Part shown: in pieces, positions 37,781 to 47,368 of the stretch | Position numbering within the stretch: the stretch's first letter is position 1 | Layout of the letters: every line of letters starts with the position of its first letter | Assembly: GCA_002529455.1 (NCBI GenBank) | Contig: NYMS01000012.1 | Coordinates: 1 to 64,000 of the forward strand | Direction of reading: 5' to 3' | Source of the DNA: Glycomyces fuscus | Lineage (GTDB): Bacteria; Actinomycetota; Actinomycetes; Streptosporangiales; Streptosporangiaceae | Length of the DNA stretch: 64,000 bases | Translations under genes and position numbers: made by a program | Notes under the pieces: generated by a model | What the model saw: only the letters and a program-made list of their open reading frames with translations | What the model was told of the DNA's origin: nothing | Databases searched by the model: none

Positions 37781-38646
37781 GACGTGCGCCCGCCGGACGC
37801 CCTCCCCCGCGGCGGAACGCACGGGCACCCCGGCGGCGCGGCGGCGGCCGGACGGGCGGACGCCGTCCGCCGGAGTCGGGGCGCGATCCGACTTCGACGG
37901 ACGACCGTCCTCACCTGCCGTCCGCTGACACCCCGCGGTCGAGCCGCCGGGCGCCCTCACCGGGTCAGGCACATCCAGAGACTAATACTGAAACTCGTTC
38001 TACCGCAAGACCCCGACCCTCGAAGCCCGCCATGAAAACCGGGAAGAGAAGGGCACGGTTCTCGGTGGAACGTGATCTATCCGGCGCCGACCGGAGAGCC
38101 CCCGGGAACGTCGGGGCGCGCACCGGGGCCGGACGGGGACCGCGCAGGGGCGCCTGCGGAGGAGGCGCCGAAGCGCGCGCGGCGGCGCGCTGGGCCGCGA
38201 AGGCCGCCAGGCCCCGCCGACGGGGGGCGGCCAGGCCCAGGGGCGGGGGACAGCCCCTGGGACCGGCCTTGGGGGCGGCGGGGCGCGGCGGCCCGCGGAC
38301 TCTCCGAGAGCGGGGGGACCCTCCCTTTGGCCGCTGCGGGGCGCGCCTCGCCCCACAGACGTTAACGAGGAACCGGTAACACGAACACCCTCCATCAGAT
38401 AACCGGAACGTCTCGATTCGCGTCGACGGGCGGGCCGCGCTCATCCGTGACCTGCGCCGATACGCGGTCTTTCCGGCACTTCACCTCTGGGATCCCAGCA
38501 CCCCCAGAGGCCACACCGGAACCAAAAACCCCGCCGGGCGGCGCCCGAAAAGAACGGCTCCGACAAAACCGGGGCCCGGACAATCCGCCGCCGCCGGGGA
38601 AAGGGTTGCACGGGGTTGCGGCCCCGGACCGGGGAGCAAAACAAAG
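37781..38646. other. Gene-poor stretch with composition change
   Basis: About 860 bp with only chance open frames. 37985-38005 and 38365-38440 are less GC-rich than the surroundings and could hold promoters (for example AACGAGGAACCGGTAACACG near 38366). An ATG at 38031 opens an Arg/Gly-rich frame of about 116 codons that lacks recognisable protein character. No RNA gene was identified. Confidence 0.4.
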
Positions 38647-38666
38647 CCCCGGGCCTCCGCCCGGGG
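38647..38666 (-). terminator. Terminator after the DUF6406-type gene
   Basis: On the minus strand CCCCGGGC and GCCCGGGG form a perfect 8-base stem with a GGAG loop, followed by CTTTGTTTTG, a good U-rich tail. Confidence 0.85.
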
Positions 38667-38673
38667 TTCTGGG

Positions 38674-38991
38674 TCAGCTTATTCGCGTGGCCAGCAGATA
38701 TGCGGAGGGGGCGTCCGCGTCCACAATGTCGGTCACCCTCCAGGCCTGTCCTCCGACACTGAACACGTCGCCCACCCGGACGTCGATCATGGGCGTGGGC
38801 CGCCACTCCCTCGGTCCTCCGATCTTGGCGACCGGGTGGCCGTCCTCATCCACCCAGAAACTGCCCCCGCCCACCGGTCCGCCCGCGAATCGGTCGTTCC
38901 GTCCATAGCTGATCTTCTCCTGCGCACCGACCTCGTGGACCACAGTGAATTTCGTCCCAACCTTCTCGGGTTCCGTTGAAAACGCAGCCAT
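38674..38991 (-). CDS. Small hypothetical protein (DUF6406-like)
   Basis: A 105-residue soluble protein. Features such as GSFWVDEDGHPVAKIGG, VRVGDVFSVGGQAWRVTDI recall the small beta-rich actinobacterial DUF6406 family, an assignment made from memory. The ATG at 38991 lacks a clear ribosome binding site; an in-frame start 24 codons upstream is less plausible. It has its own terminator, and the surrounding DNA is less GC-rich than average, suggesting an accessory gene. Function unknown. Confidence 0.65.
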   Translation of the reverse strand: MAAFSTEPEKVGTKFTVVHEVGAQEKISYGRNDRFAGGPVGGGSFWVDEDGHPVAKIGGPREWRPTPMIDVRVGDVFSVGGQAWRVTDIVDADAPSAYLLATRIS

Positions 38992-39068
38992 GTTAACCCG
39001 CTCAGGGCAATTGGGGATGCCGTTTTCGGGCCTGTGGGGCGTTTCGAGCAGAGTAGCTGACAAAGGTA

Positions 39069-39104
39069 ATGCGCGGGCCGGGACTTTAGTCCCGACCCGC
39101 GCAT
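39069..39104 (-). terminator. Terminator after secA2
   Basis: Arms 39069-39085 and 39088-39104 pair over 17 bases with one position that is G-U on the minus strand; the minus-strand flank continues ACCTTTGTC. It lies 19 bp after the secA2 stop. Confidence 0.8.
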
Positions 39105-39122
39105 CCGCCTACGGGGGAATTG

Positions 39123-41441
39123 TTAGTTCCCGCTCCCCCGGCCGCCCTTGAGCCTGCCCACCAGGGTCTCGAACGCCGAGCTGAACGGGTGGTCGTGCAC
39201 CATGTACGTCCACGTCATCGACGGGCGCTTGACGCCCACCGAGCTCACGTCCAGCTCGCCGTCCACGACCTCCAGCTCCTCGAAGCTCTCCGCGGACCGG
39301 GCGCGCGCGTCGTCCAGGAAGCCCTTGAAGACCGGCACCGCGTCGCGGTTGAACTCGTCCAGCGGGTCGCGGCGGCCCAGGAAGCGCAGGTGGATGCCCT
39401 CCCTCAGCTCCGACAGGAAGGCGTTGTGGTCGGTCCAGCCCCGGTCCAGGTGGTAGAGGGTGATGAGGCGGGCCGCCCGGGCGATCCTCTCCTCGGCCTC
39501 GTCGCCCTCCCCGCCCAACTCCTCCAGCAGCTCCTCGTACCGCCTCTTGCGGTCGGACCTGATCTGCCGCTCTCCCTGGTCCCCGGTCAGGACCATCTCC
39601 CGGTGCTCCAGCACCACGTCGCGCTGCACGTCGATCAGCTGGTTGTACCGCCAGGTGTTGCGGTGCACCTCCAGCAGCTGCCCCTCGGCGACCCGCTGCG
39701 CGTGGTCCACCATGGCCAGCCAGCCCTGGTCGGTGATCTCCCCGTCGGAGGTGGTCTGGTAGCCCGTGGTCTCGGGGGCGTGGTTGACCACCAGGTCGTC
39801 GTCCATGCTGACGAAGAAGATGGAGTCGCCCGGGTCGCCCTGGCGTCCCGCGCGGCCGCGCAGCTGCCCGTCCAGACGGCTGCTGGGGTAGCGGCCGAAG
39901 CCCATCACGTACAGGCCGCCGGCCTCCACCACCCGCTCGCGGTCGGCCATGTCGCTTCCGCCCAGGCGGATGTCGGTACCGCGCCCGGCCATCTGGGTGG
40001 AGACGGTGACGGCGCCGTAGGTGCCCGCCTCCGCGATGATGGAGGCCTCGTCGGCGTCGTTCTTGGCGTTGAGGACCACGCACTCCAGCCCGGCCTCGCG
40101 CAGGCGCCCGGCCAGGAGCTCGGACTCGGCCACGTCCTGGGTGCCGATGAGGATCGGCCGCCCGGACTTGTGGACCTCCTCCGCCCTGGCGACGAGGGCG
40201 TCCTCCTTCTCCTCGCGCGTGGCGTACAGGCGCGTGCCGTGGTCCTCGCGGATGTTGGGCTTGTTGGAGGGGATGACCGCGACCTCCAGCTCGTAGAACT
40301 CGCGGAGCTGTTCGGCGACGGCCATCGCGGTACCGGTCATACCGGCGCGCGTGGGGTAGCGCAGGACGAGCGACTGCACGGTGATGGAGTCCAGCACCTC
40401 GCCGGTCTCGCTGAGCGCCACCTTCTCCTTGGCCTCGACCGCGGCCTGGAGGCCGTCCGGCCAGCGCTGGAGCAGAGCGATGCGCCCGCGCGACTCGTTG
40501 ATGAGGCGGACCTCGCCGTCGCGCACCACGTAGTGGACGTCGCGCTGGAGCAGCACGTGCGCGTGCAGGGCCAGGTTGACCTGCGGCAGGACGGAGGTGT
40601 CGTCCTCGGAGTACAGGTCGACCCCGTCCAGCGCCTTCTCCACCGCGTCGATCCCGGCGTCGGTGAGCTGGACGTTGCGCCCCTCGCCGTCGACCTCGTA
40701 GTGCAGGCGCGGCTTGAGCGTGCGCACGACGTCGGCCATCTCCACGTCGGCGTCCACGCTCTCGGCGGCGCCGGCCAGGACCAGCGGGACGCGGGCCTCG
40801 TCGACGAGCACCGAGTCGGCCTCGTCGATGATCGCCACCTGGGGCGGCGGCACGACCCGGTCGCCGATGTCGGTGACCATGCGGTCGCGCAGGACGTCGA
40901 AGCCCAGCTCGCTGACGGCCGCGTAGGTCACCTCGCAGGAGTAGGCGGCGCGGCGCTCCTCGGGGGTGGAGTCCTCGGTGATCCAGCCCACGGTGACGCC
41001 GAGCATGTCGTAGAGGGGGCGCATCCACTCGGCGTCGCGCCTGGCCAGGTAGTCGTTGACGCTCAGCAGGTGCACGCGCCGGCCGCGCAGGGCGAACCCG
41101 GCGGCGGCGAGGGCGCCCGCCAGCGTCTTGCCCTCGCCCGTGGCCATCTCGGCGACGTGGCCGTCGAGCAGGGCCATGACGCCGAGGAGCTGCACGTCGA
41201 AGGGACGCTCGTCGAGTGAGCGCCGGGCGGCCTCGCGGCCGACCGCGCACAGCGACACGAGGTCGTCGCGCTCGTAGGGGAGTTCGGCGTTGCCGAGTTC
41301 GATGGCCTTCTCCGTCAGCTCGGTGTCGCCGAGCTCACGCAGACCATCCTCCTCGGCCTCGATCGCCGACAGGAGCTTGGTATAGGGCCGCAGGTCCACC
41401 GCACCGGGCTTGCCCAGGAAGCGGCGAACGCCTTCCGCCAT
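39123..41441 (-). CDS. secA2: Accessory protein-export ATPase SecA2
   Basis: A 772-residue SecA-family DEAD-motor. Walker A is MATGEGKT, Walker B IIDEADSVL, and the motor-2 block MAGRGTDIRLGG and QLRGRAGRQGDPGDS are intact. Unlike housekeeping SecA it is shorter and ends without the C-terminal zinc-binding linker (no CxCxxxxxxCH/C), which is the hallmark of actinobacterial SecA2. It drives export of a small set of proteins through SecYEG; in mycobacteria these include SodA and solute-binding proteins. The ATG start at 41441 has a weak site; GTG codons four to seven residues upstream are alternatives. No partner export gene is adjacent. Confidence 0.93.
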   Translation of the reverse strand: MAEGVRRFLGKPGAVDLRPYTKLLSAIEAEEDGLRELGDTELTEKAIELGNAELPYERDDLVSLCAVGREAARRSLDERPFDVQLLGVMALLDGHVAEMATGEGKTLAGALAAAGFALRGRRVHLLSVNDYLARRDAEWMRPLYDMLGVTVGWITEDSTPEERRAAYSCEVTYAAVSELGFDVLRDRMVTDIGDRVVPPPQVAIIDEADSVLVDEARVPLVLAGAAESVDADVEMADVVRTLKPRLHYEVDGEGRNVQLTDAGIDAVEKALDGVDLYSEDDTSVLPQVNLALHAHVLLQRDVHYVVRDGEVRLINESRGRIALLQRWPDGLQAAVEAKEKVALSETGEVLDSITVQSLVLRYPTRAGMTGTAMAVAEQLREFYELEVAVIPSNKPNIREDHGTRLYATREEKEDALVARAEEVHKSGRPILIGTQDVAESELLAGRLREAGLECVVLNAKNDADEASIIAEAGTYGAVTVSTQMAGRGTDIRLGGSDMADRERVVEAGGLYVMGFGRYPSSRLDGQLRGRAGRQGDPGDSIFFVSMDDDLVVNHAPETTGYQTTSDGEITDQGWLAMVDHAQRVAEGQLLEVHRNTWRYNQLIDVQRDVVLEHREMVLTGDQGERQIRSDRKRRYEELLEELGGEGDEAEERIARAARLITLYHLDRGWTDHNAFLSELREGIHLRFLGRRDPLDEFNRDAVPVFKGFLDDARARSAESFEELEVVDGELDVSSVGVKRPSMTWTYMVHDHPFSSAFETLVGRLKGGRGSGN

Positions 41442-41560
41442 TCGTCCGAACACCACCACAGGGTAACGCCGGACACAACCGTTGAGAGAATCCCGGGCGC
41501 CCACATGTGCGGACGGTTGCGCCGAAACCGCCCCCGACCGGTCACGGGGCGCCCGGCGCC

Positions 41561-42175
41561 TCAGACGAACTGGCGCTGTCGGCGCTGGCGGGCCTCCACC
41601 GCCATGGCGTGCTTGACCAGGGTCACCAGGACCCGGACGACGGAGTTGCGGTCGCGGGCGTCGCAGTACACGACGGGGACGTCGGCGGTCAGGTCCAGGG
41701 CGTCGCGCAGTTCCTCGGGGCTGTAGAGGGCCTCGGGGTCGAACTCGTTGACCGCGACGACGAAGGGCAGGCGGTACTGGCGCTCGAAGTAGTCCAGCGC
41801 CTGGAAGGTGTCCTCCAGGCGGCGGGTGTCGGCCAGGATCACGGCGCCCAGCGCACCCCGCACCAGGTCGTCCCACATGAACCAGAAGCGCTGCTGGCCC
41901 GGGGTCCCGAACAGGAAGAGGGTCAGGTCGGTGTCCAGCGAGATGCGGCCGAAGTCCATCGCGACCGTGGTGCTCGTCTTGTCCGGGGTGTGGGAGAGGT
42001 CGTCCACGCCCGCGCTGGCGGCGGTGACCGCGGCCTCGGTGCGCACGGGAGGGATCTCCGAGACGGTGCCGACGAACGTGGTCTTCCCGACCCCGAACCC
42101 CCCGGCGACGATGATCTTGGTGGACAACTCGGTGGAGGCGTGGACGTTGTTCGTGCTGTTGACTGGATCGATCAC
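41561..42175 (-). CDS. CvnD-type small GTPase (conservon protein)
   Basis: A 204-residue Ras-like GTPase of the conservon (Cvn) type. P-loop GGFGVGKTTF (residues 25-34), switch region with DKTSTTVAMDFG, G3-like LFGTPGQQRFWFMWDDL, and NEFD as the base-recognition NKxD variant. In Streptomyces CvnD acts with the kinase-like CvnA, roadblock CvnB and CvnC, encoded in the order A-B-C-D. Here none of these is adjacent, so this is a lone copy. The GTG start follows AGGA six bases upstream. Confidence 0.92.
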   Translation of the reverse strand: MIDPVNSTNNVHASTELSTKIIVAGGFGVGKTTFVGTVSEIPPVRTEAAVTAASAGVDDLSHTPDKTSTTVAMDFGRISLDTDLTLFLFGTPGQQRFWFMWDDLVRGALGAVILADTRRLEDTFQALDYFERQYRLPFVVAVNEFDPEALYSPEELRDALDLTADVPVVYCDARDRNSVVRVLVTLVKHAMAVEARQRRQRQFV

Positions 42176-42951
42176 AGTTAGTCCTAGCGGGAGTGCCGGG
42201 CCAGTGGGACGGACGGGGCGCACGGTCCGGTCCTCGGGGCACGCGACCCCCCGGGTCCGTACCGCCGCGAGAGGCACCGTTCCTGGAACCTAACACCGGA
42301 TGGTCGGCGGGGAAGGCGTTTTGACCCAGTGGTGCGACACGCCACACCGGCCGGCTCGTGGGGTTCGCGGCTCCCGGGCAGGGGGAGGAGTCGCAGGCGT
42401 CGGGTGGCCGTCCCGTGGCGGTGTGTCCCCCGCCCGAAACCGACCGTGAACAGATAAGCACACACCTGTACCCCGGAAGGTCGACTTTACGACATTGTGA
42501 GCGGTCATTTTCGGCCGCTTTCGGCCGCGCTGGTCCCTGTCCGGCGGGGCCCGCGGAGTCTACGGTGGAGGCAGGGCCCCGCACCGGCAAGTGCGGTCGC
42601 GGAGAAGACTCCTGGCACGAGGACGCGACCGTCCGCGGGAGCCCCGGCGGCGCCCCGGGCGGAAGGCCGCCCACCGACGTCTCGCTCTTCGGCGTCGGTC
42701 CGGCCGACACTCCGGTCCGGCGCGCCAGCGCCCCACCGGCCCACAACCGTCCACGTGGGCCGGTGGTGGCCGAACCGGCGGGGGCGTTCCCGGCGGTGAC
42801 GGCCCGGTGTCCGCCACCCCCGCGCCCGCGTTCCCCGTAGACTGGACCGGCCCTCCCCCCGCCCGACGAGCGAACCCGCGCGTGCGCACGCGCGCCGCGG
42901 TGCGGCCGGGGGCCAGCAAGCCGAGACGAAACTGTGAGCCGAGAACCCCAC
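42176..42951. other. Long divergent intergenic region
   Basis: About 775 bp between the CvnD-type gene and hisS, which are transcribed away from each other. No frame shows a good start plus protein character. The stretch near 42450-42510 (CATTGTGAGCGG and neighbours) is the least GC-rich and may hold promoters. Confidence 0.45.
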
Positions 42952-44286
42952 ATGTCCGATCAGCGCGTCGTCCGCCCCACTCCCATCAGCGGTTTCCCCG
43001 AGTGGTCCCCCCAGGTCAGGGCCGTGGAGCAGCGCTGGCTGGACCATATCCGCGCCGGATTCGAGTCCTTCGGCTTCGCGTCCGTGGAGACGCCGTCCGT
43101 GGAGAACCTGGACGTGCTGATGGCCAAGGGCGAGACCTCCCAGGAGGTCTACACCCTGCACCGCCTCCAGGCCGACACCAAGGACGACTCCGACGCCAGG
43201 CTCGGGCTGCACTTCGACCTGACCGTGCCCTTCGCCCGGTACGTCGCCCAGCACTTCAACGAGCTGGCCTTCCCCTTCAAGCGCTACCAGATGCAGCGCG
43301 TGTGGCGGGGCGAGCGCCCCCAGGAGGGGCGCTTCCGCGAGTTCACCCAGTGCGACATCGACGTCATCAACGTCGACTCCGTCCCGCTGCACTTCGACGC
43401 CGAGCTGCCGCGCATCGTGCACCGGGTGCTCAACGGGCTGGACCTGCCCGCCTGGACGCTCAACGTCAACAACCGCAAGGTCCTCCAGGGCTTCTACGAG
43501 GGCCTGGGCATCAAGGACCCGATCGCGGTCATCCGCGCCGTGGACAAGCTGCACAAGATCGGCGACGACGGCGTGCGCCGGATCCTGCTGGCCGACGGTC
43601 TGACCGGGGAGCAGGCCGACGCCTGCCTCGCGCTGGCCCGCGTCCGGGGCGCCGGCTCCGGCGTCGCCGAACAAGTCCGGGGCCTGGGGGTCTCCTCCGA
43701 GCTGCTCGACGAGGGGCTGGAGGAGCTCTCCTTCGTCCTGGAGGACCTGGCCGACCTGCCCGAGGGCAGCGTCGTGGCCGACCTGTCCATCGCCCGCGGC
43801 CTGGACTACTACACGGGCACGGTCTACGAGGCCTCCTTCGACGACGACCCCGGCTACGGGAGCATCTGCGCGGGCGGCCGCTACGACGACCTGGCCGGGC
43901 AGTTCATCCGCAGGCGGCTGCCGGGCGTGGGCATCTCCATCGGCCTCACGCGCATCTTCGCCAAGCTCGTCGCCGAGGGGCGGATCGAGGAGGGGCGCGT
44001 GTGCCCCACCGACGTGCTGGTCGTGGTGCCCGGCGCCGAGCGCCGCAGGGAGGCCCTGCGCACCGGTGAGCTGCTGCGCGGGCGCGGGTTCAACACCGAG
44101 GTGTTCCACTCCACCGCCAAGGTCGGCAAGCAGATCCAGTACGCCGCCAAGAAGGGCATCCCCTTCGTGTGGTTCCCGCCGTTCGGCGAGGACGGCGGCC
44201 ACGAGGTCAAGGACATGGGCTCGGGCGAGCAGGGCCCGGCCGATCCCGCCACCTGGGCTCCGGGGAGCCCGGAAAACGCGGAGTAA
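42952..44286 (+). CDS. hisS: Histidyl-tRNA synthetase, non-standard type
   Basis: A 444-residue class II synthetase. Motif 2 is RVWRGERPQEGRFREFTQCD, the HisA signature is IARGLDYYTGTVYE, and GGRYDDLAGQF with GVGISIGLTRIF forms motif 3; the C-terminal anticodon-binding domain starts near VCPTDVLVVVPG. The N terminus (ISGFPEWSPQVRAVEQRWLD) is unlike the PRGTxD(I/L)LP start of ordinary bacterial HisRS and resembles a second, eukaryote/archaeal-like group. It may be a duplicate beside a standard hisS elsewhere; that cannot be seen here. A GTG at 42934 is an alternative start. Confidence 0.88.
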   Translation: MSDQRVVRPTPISGFPEWSPQVRAVEQRWLDHIRAGFESFGFASVETPSVENLDVLMAKGETSQEVYTLHRLQADTKDDSDARLGLHFDLTVPFARYVAQHFNELAFPFKRYQMQRVWRGERPQEGRFREFTQCDIDVINVDSVPLHFDAELPRIVHRVLNGLDLPAWTLNVNNRKVLQGFYEGLGIKDPIAVIRAVDKLHKIGDDGVRRILLADGLTGEQADACLALARVRGAGSGVAEQVRGLGVSSELLDEGLEELSFVLEDLADLPEGSVVADLSIARGLDYYTGTVYEASFDDDPGYGSICAGGRYDDLAGQFIRRRLPGVGISIGLTRIFAKLVAEGRIEEGRVCPTDVLVVVPGAERRREALRTGELLRGRGFNTEVFHSTAKVGKQIQYAAKKGIPFVWFPPFGEDGGHEVKDMGSGEQGPADPATWAPGSPENAE

Positions 44287-44752
44287 CCGCTCCATAGCAC
44301 CTTCCCGACCGGCGTGGGCGGTTTCGGTCCGCTCATGCCGGAACCGGCCATTCGGAGGACAACCGGGGGCGGCGGGTGCGACACTGGGAACGGCGTTCCC
44401 CGCGCCGCCGCCCCTCGGCGGCGCGGCCTCCCAGGACGCGTGCCGGGTGCCCGCCCGGCCCCCGGGGCCGGCGTTCAGGCGACGGCGGGGTCCTGGACGT
44501 GCCGGAGTGGGACTGCGAGCAGGGTTGCGCCGTAGGCGCCCGTTGGGGGTGGTGGGTGGTGGTGAGCGAGGCTGTGGGCACGGGCCGTCCCACCGCGTGC
44601 GCCGCCGTGCCCTCTGCGACCCGGTTCCCGTCCTCGGGGCGCCTGAACACGAGCACGCTTCGGCCGCAGGCCGTCCGTTGAGGATGGTGGAGGGTGACGG
44701 GCGGGAGAAGCGGAGCGGAGCCCCACAGAAGCACTGCCGAGTGATCGAGGCC
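44287..44752. other. Intergenic region before the first ATPase regulator
   Basis: No gene recognised. The hairpin-capable GAAGCGGAGCGGAGCCCC (44707-44724), 29 bp before the next start, is an exact match to an 18-base core found twice at 57832-57849 and 57972-57989. Confidence 0.5.
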
Positions 44753-47209
44753 ATGTCTCCTCCCCGCCACAACCTGCCCCTGTCCGCCGGCGAGTTCATC
44801 AGCTTCGTCGGGCGCGAGCGCGACATCGTCGACCTGGGCCGCCTCCTGGGCACCGCCCGGATGGTCACGCTGACCGGTACCGGCGGTATCGGCAAGACGC
44901 GCCTGGCCCTGCACCTGGCCGAGCGCGTCATGCGCCGCTTCCCCGACGGCGTGCGCTTCGTCGACCTGAGCGAGGCCTCCACCCACGACCAGGCGCTGCG
45001 CGCGGTCGCTGGGAGCCTCCAGGCGGTACAGGACGACTCGCGCACGATGACGGACGCCGTCATCACCTCGCTGCGCACCCGCAACCTGCTGCTGCTCCTG
45101 GACACCTGCGAGCACGCCGTGGGGCCGATGGCGCAGCTGTGCCAGGCCGTGCTGCGCGACTGCCCCCGGGTGCGCATCCTGGTGACCAGCCGCCAGCCCC
45201 TGCACGTGCCCGAGGAGAACATCTGGCGGGTGCCGCCGCTGTCCCTGCCCGCGCGGCCCACCCCCACCGACCCCTACGCCGCCGATCCCGCCCCCATCCC
45301 CCGGCGCGACACCCAGCGCTACGAGTCGGTGCGCCTGTTCGTCACCCGCGCGCACGCCGCTCGCGCCGGGTTCGAGATGACCAGGGAGAACTCCGGCTAC
45401 ATCGCGGAGATCTGCCGGATGCTGGACGGCATGCCGCTGGCGATCGAACTGGCCGCCGCCCGGGTGCGGGTGCTGTCCGTGCAGCAGATCCTGCGCCGCC
45501 TGGACGACCGCTTCCAGCTGTTGACCAGCGACGGCTCGGAGGACCTCCCGCCCCGCCAGCGGACGCTGCGCGCGGTCCTGGAGTGGAGCCACGACCTGCT
45601 CACCGAGCCGGAGCGGCTCCTGCTGCACCGGCTGTCGGTGTTCTCCACCTGGTACCTGGAGGCCGCGGAGGACGTCTGCTCGGGCGAGGGGGTCGACCCC
45701 GCCGACATCCTGCCGCTGCACTTCTCCCTGCTGGACAAGTCCCTGGTGGTGATGGACGCCGAGGTCGACGGCACCACCCACTACCGGCTGACCGAGACGG
45801 TGCGCGCCTACGCCGCCGAGCACCTGGCCGACAGCGGCGGCGAGGACGACCGCTGGGAGCGCTACCTGCGCTTTTGCGTCGCCCGGCTGGAGGAGTGGGC
45901 CAAGAGCTGCTGCGCGCCGCTGTCGTGGGGCGAGCGGCTGGGGCACCTGCGCCTGCTCGACCACCACCGGGAGAACCACGCCCGCGTGGTGGACTGGGCC
46001 CTGTCACGGGGCCGCGTGGACGAGGCCCTGCGGGTGTGCGTGGCGCTGCGCCCCTACTGGATCGTGCGCGACCTGGCCGCCGAGGGCAGCCGCCTCCTGG
46101 AGCGGGCGCTGTCCACCGACCCCGACGCGCAGTCCCCGCACCTGCGGGCGCGCGCCCTGGCCCTGCACGCCGAACTGCGGCTGGACCTGGACGCGGCGCC
46201 GCGCGTGTCCACCCTGGCCATGTGCGCCCTGGAGGCGGCGCGGGCCTGCCGCGAGGCGGGGGCCGCCGCCTCGGCGCTGGCCACCATGGCGGCGCTCTCC
46301 CTGCGCACCGGAACGCTGGACGAGGGGCAGCAGCACGCCGAGCGGGCCGGGGAGTGGGCCTCCCAGGTCAGCGACCCCATCACCGAGTCGGCCACGCTGG
46401 ACGTGATGGCCCGGCTGGCCCGCCGCCACGGCGAGGCCGAACGGGCCACGGCCCTCCTGGAGCACGGTGTCGCGGTGGCCGAGAACCTGGGCGACCGGTG
46501 GAGCGCGGCCCACTCCCTGCACGGGCTGGGCTCGATCGCCGCCGAACGGGGGGACTTCGAGCGGGCACGGGAGCTGTTCTCCGACGCCCTGTCGGTCTTC
46601 GGCGAACTGGAGGCCGCCCCGGCCACCGCGCACTGCGCCCGGGAGCTGGGCCGCCTCTACCTGGCCGAGGGCGAGTCACTGCTCGCCAGGGAGCCCCTGG
46701 CGACGTGCCTGCGGGTGAGTTTCACCTCCGGCCGCAGGCTCGCGGTGGCCCGGGCCCTGGAGGCGCTGGCGGAGCTGGCCCTGGCCGAGGAGGAGGCCGA
46801 GCGGGCCGCCGCCCTGGTGGGCGTGGCCGCCGACCTCAGGACGTCGCTGGACCGCCCCTCGGCCGAGACGCTGCGGCTGCGGTCGGCGGCGGAGCGGCGC
46901 GTGGGCGGGACGCGCACCGCCGAGGCGTGGAACGCGTGGCGCTCCCTGCCCCTGGAACAGGTCCTCGACCGCGCGCTGGCCTTCCCCCGGCCGCGGTCTG
47001 CGGGCCCCTCGGGCCCGGAATCGCTGACTCCGAGGGAGAGGGAGGTGGCCGAGCTGGCCGAACAGGGCCTGTCCAACCGTGAGATCGCCGAACGGCTGAC
47101 CATCAGCCAGGCGACGGCGGCCCGCCACATCGCGAACATCTTCAGAAAACTCTCGATCTCCTCGAGGACGCAGTTGACCGGCTGGGCCGTCTCGGGCGAC
47201 GGTGGCTGA
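44753..47209 (+). CDS. Large ATPase regulator with LuxR DNA-binding domain (1)
   Basis: An 818-residue STAND-type regulator. Residues 1-350: NTPase domain with Walker A GTGGIGKT (42-49), Walker B LLLLLDTCEH and LVTSRQPL, then a winged-helix segment (RQRTLRAVLEWSHDLL). About 400-730: alpha-helical TPR-like repeats. C terminus: LuxR helix-turn-helix LTPREREVAELAEQGLSNREIAERL. It probably integrates a ligand or protein signal through ATP-driven assembly to activate transcription. ATG at 44753 after GAGG; GTG at 44741 is an alternative. A paralogue follows 159 bp later. Confidence 0.9.
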   Translation: MSPPRHNLPLSAGEFISFVGRERDIVDLGRLLGTARMVTLTGTGGIGKTRLALHLAERVMRRFPDGVRFVDLSEASTHDQALRAVAGSLQAVQDDSRTMTDAVITSLRTRNLLLLLDTCEHAVGPMAQLCQAVLRDCPRVRILVTSRQPLHVPEENIWRVPPLSLPARPTPTDPYAADPAPIPRRDTQRYESVRLFVTRAHAARAGFEMTRENSGYIAEICRMLDGMPLAIELAAARVRVLSVQQILRRLDDRFQLLTSDGSEDLPPRQRTLRAVLEWSHDLLTEPERLLLHRLSVFSTWYLEAAEDVCSGEGVDPADILPLHFSLLDKSLVVMDAEVDGTTHYRLTETVRAYAAEHLADSGGEDDRWERYLRFCVARLEEWAKSCCAPLSWGERLGHLRLLDHHRENHARVVDWALSRGRVDEALRVCVALRPYWIVRDLAAEGSRLLERALSTDPDAQSPHLRARALALHAELRLDLDAAPRVSTLAMCALEAARACREAGAAASALATMAALSLRTGTLDEGQQHAERAGEWASQVSDPITESATLDVMARLARRHGEAERATALLEHGVAVAENLGDRWSAAHSLHGLGSIAAERGDFERARELFSDALSVFGELEAAPATAHCARELGRLYLAEGESLLAREPLATCLRVSFTSGRRLAVARALEALAELALAEEEAERAAALVGVAADLRTSLDRPSAETLRLRSAAERRVGGTRTAEAWNAWRSLPLEQVLDRALAFPRPRSAGPSGPESLTPREREVAELAEQGLSNREIAERLTISQATAARHIANIFRKLSISSRTQLTGWAVSGDGG

Positions 47210-47368
47210 CACGGCCCCGTTCGGCGGGACGCACTTGCACAGTGCGCGTGCACCCGCTAAGACAGGAACTCCGGGTACCCGAGCCCACACCGACGATGTC
47301 CGCCCCTGCCGACCTTCCCCTCCGACCCTGGTGAGAACCTCCCCCGACAGCCCCTACATGTGAAGGCC

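Noticed and set aside
37985-38005. Zur-like sequence around CTGAAACTCGTTCT
   Set aside because: Arms match poorly, and no zinc-related gene follows.
38031-38379. Arg-rich open frame of 116 codons beginning ATGAAAACC
   Set aside because: No ribosome binding site of quality, no conserved pattern and composition like random GC-rich DNA.
39120-41219. Long plus-strand open frame of about 700 codons opposite secA2
   Set aside because: Typical antisense shadow of a high-GC gene; protein content is His/Val/Gln-rich low-complexity and lacks any domain, while the minus frame is a clear SecA2.
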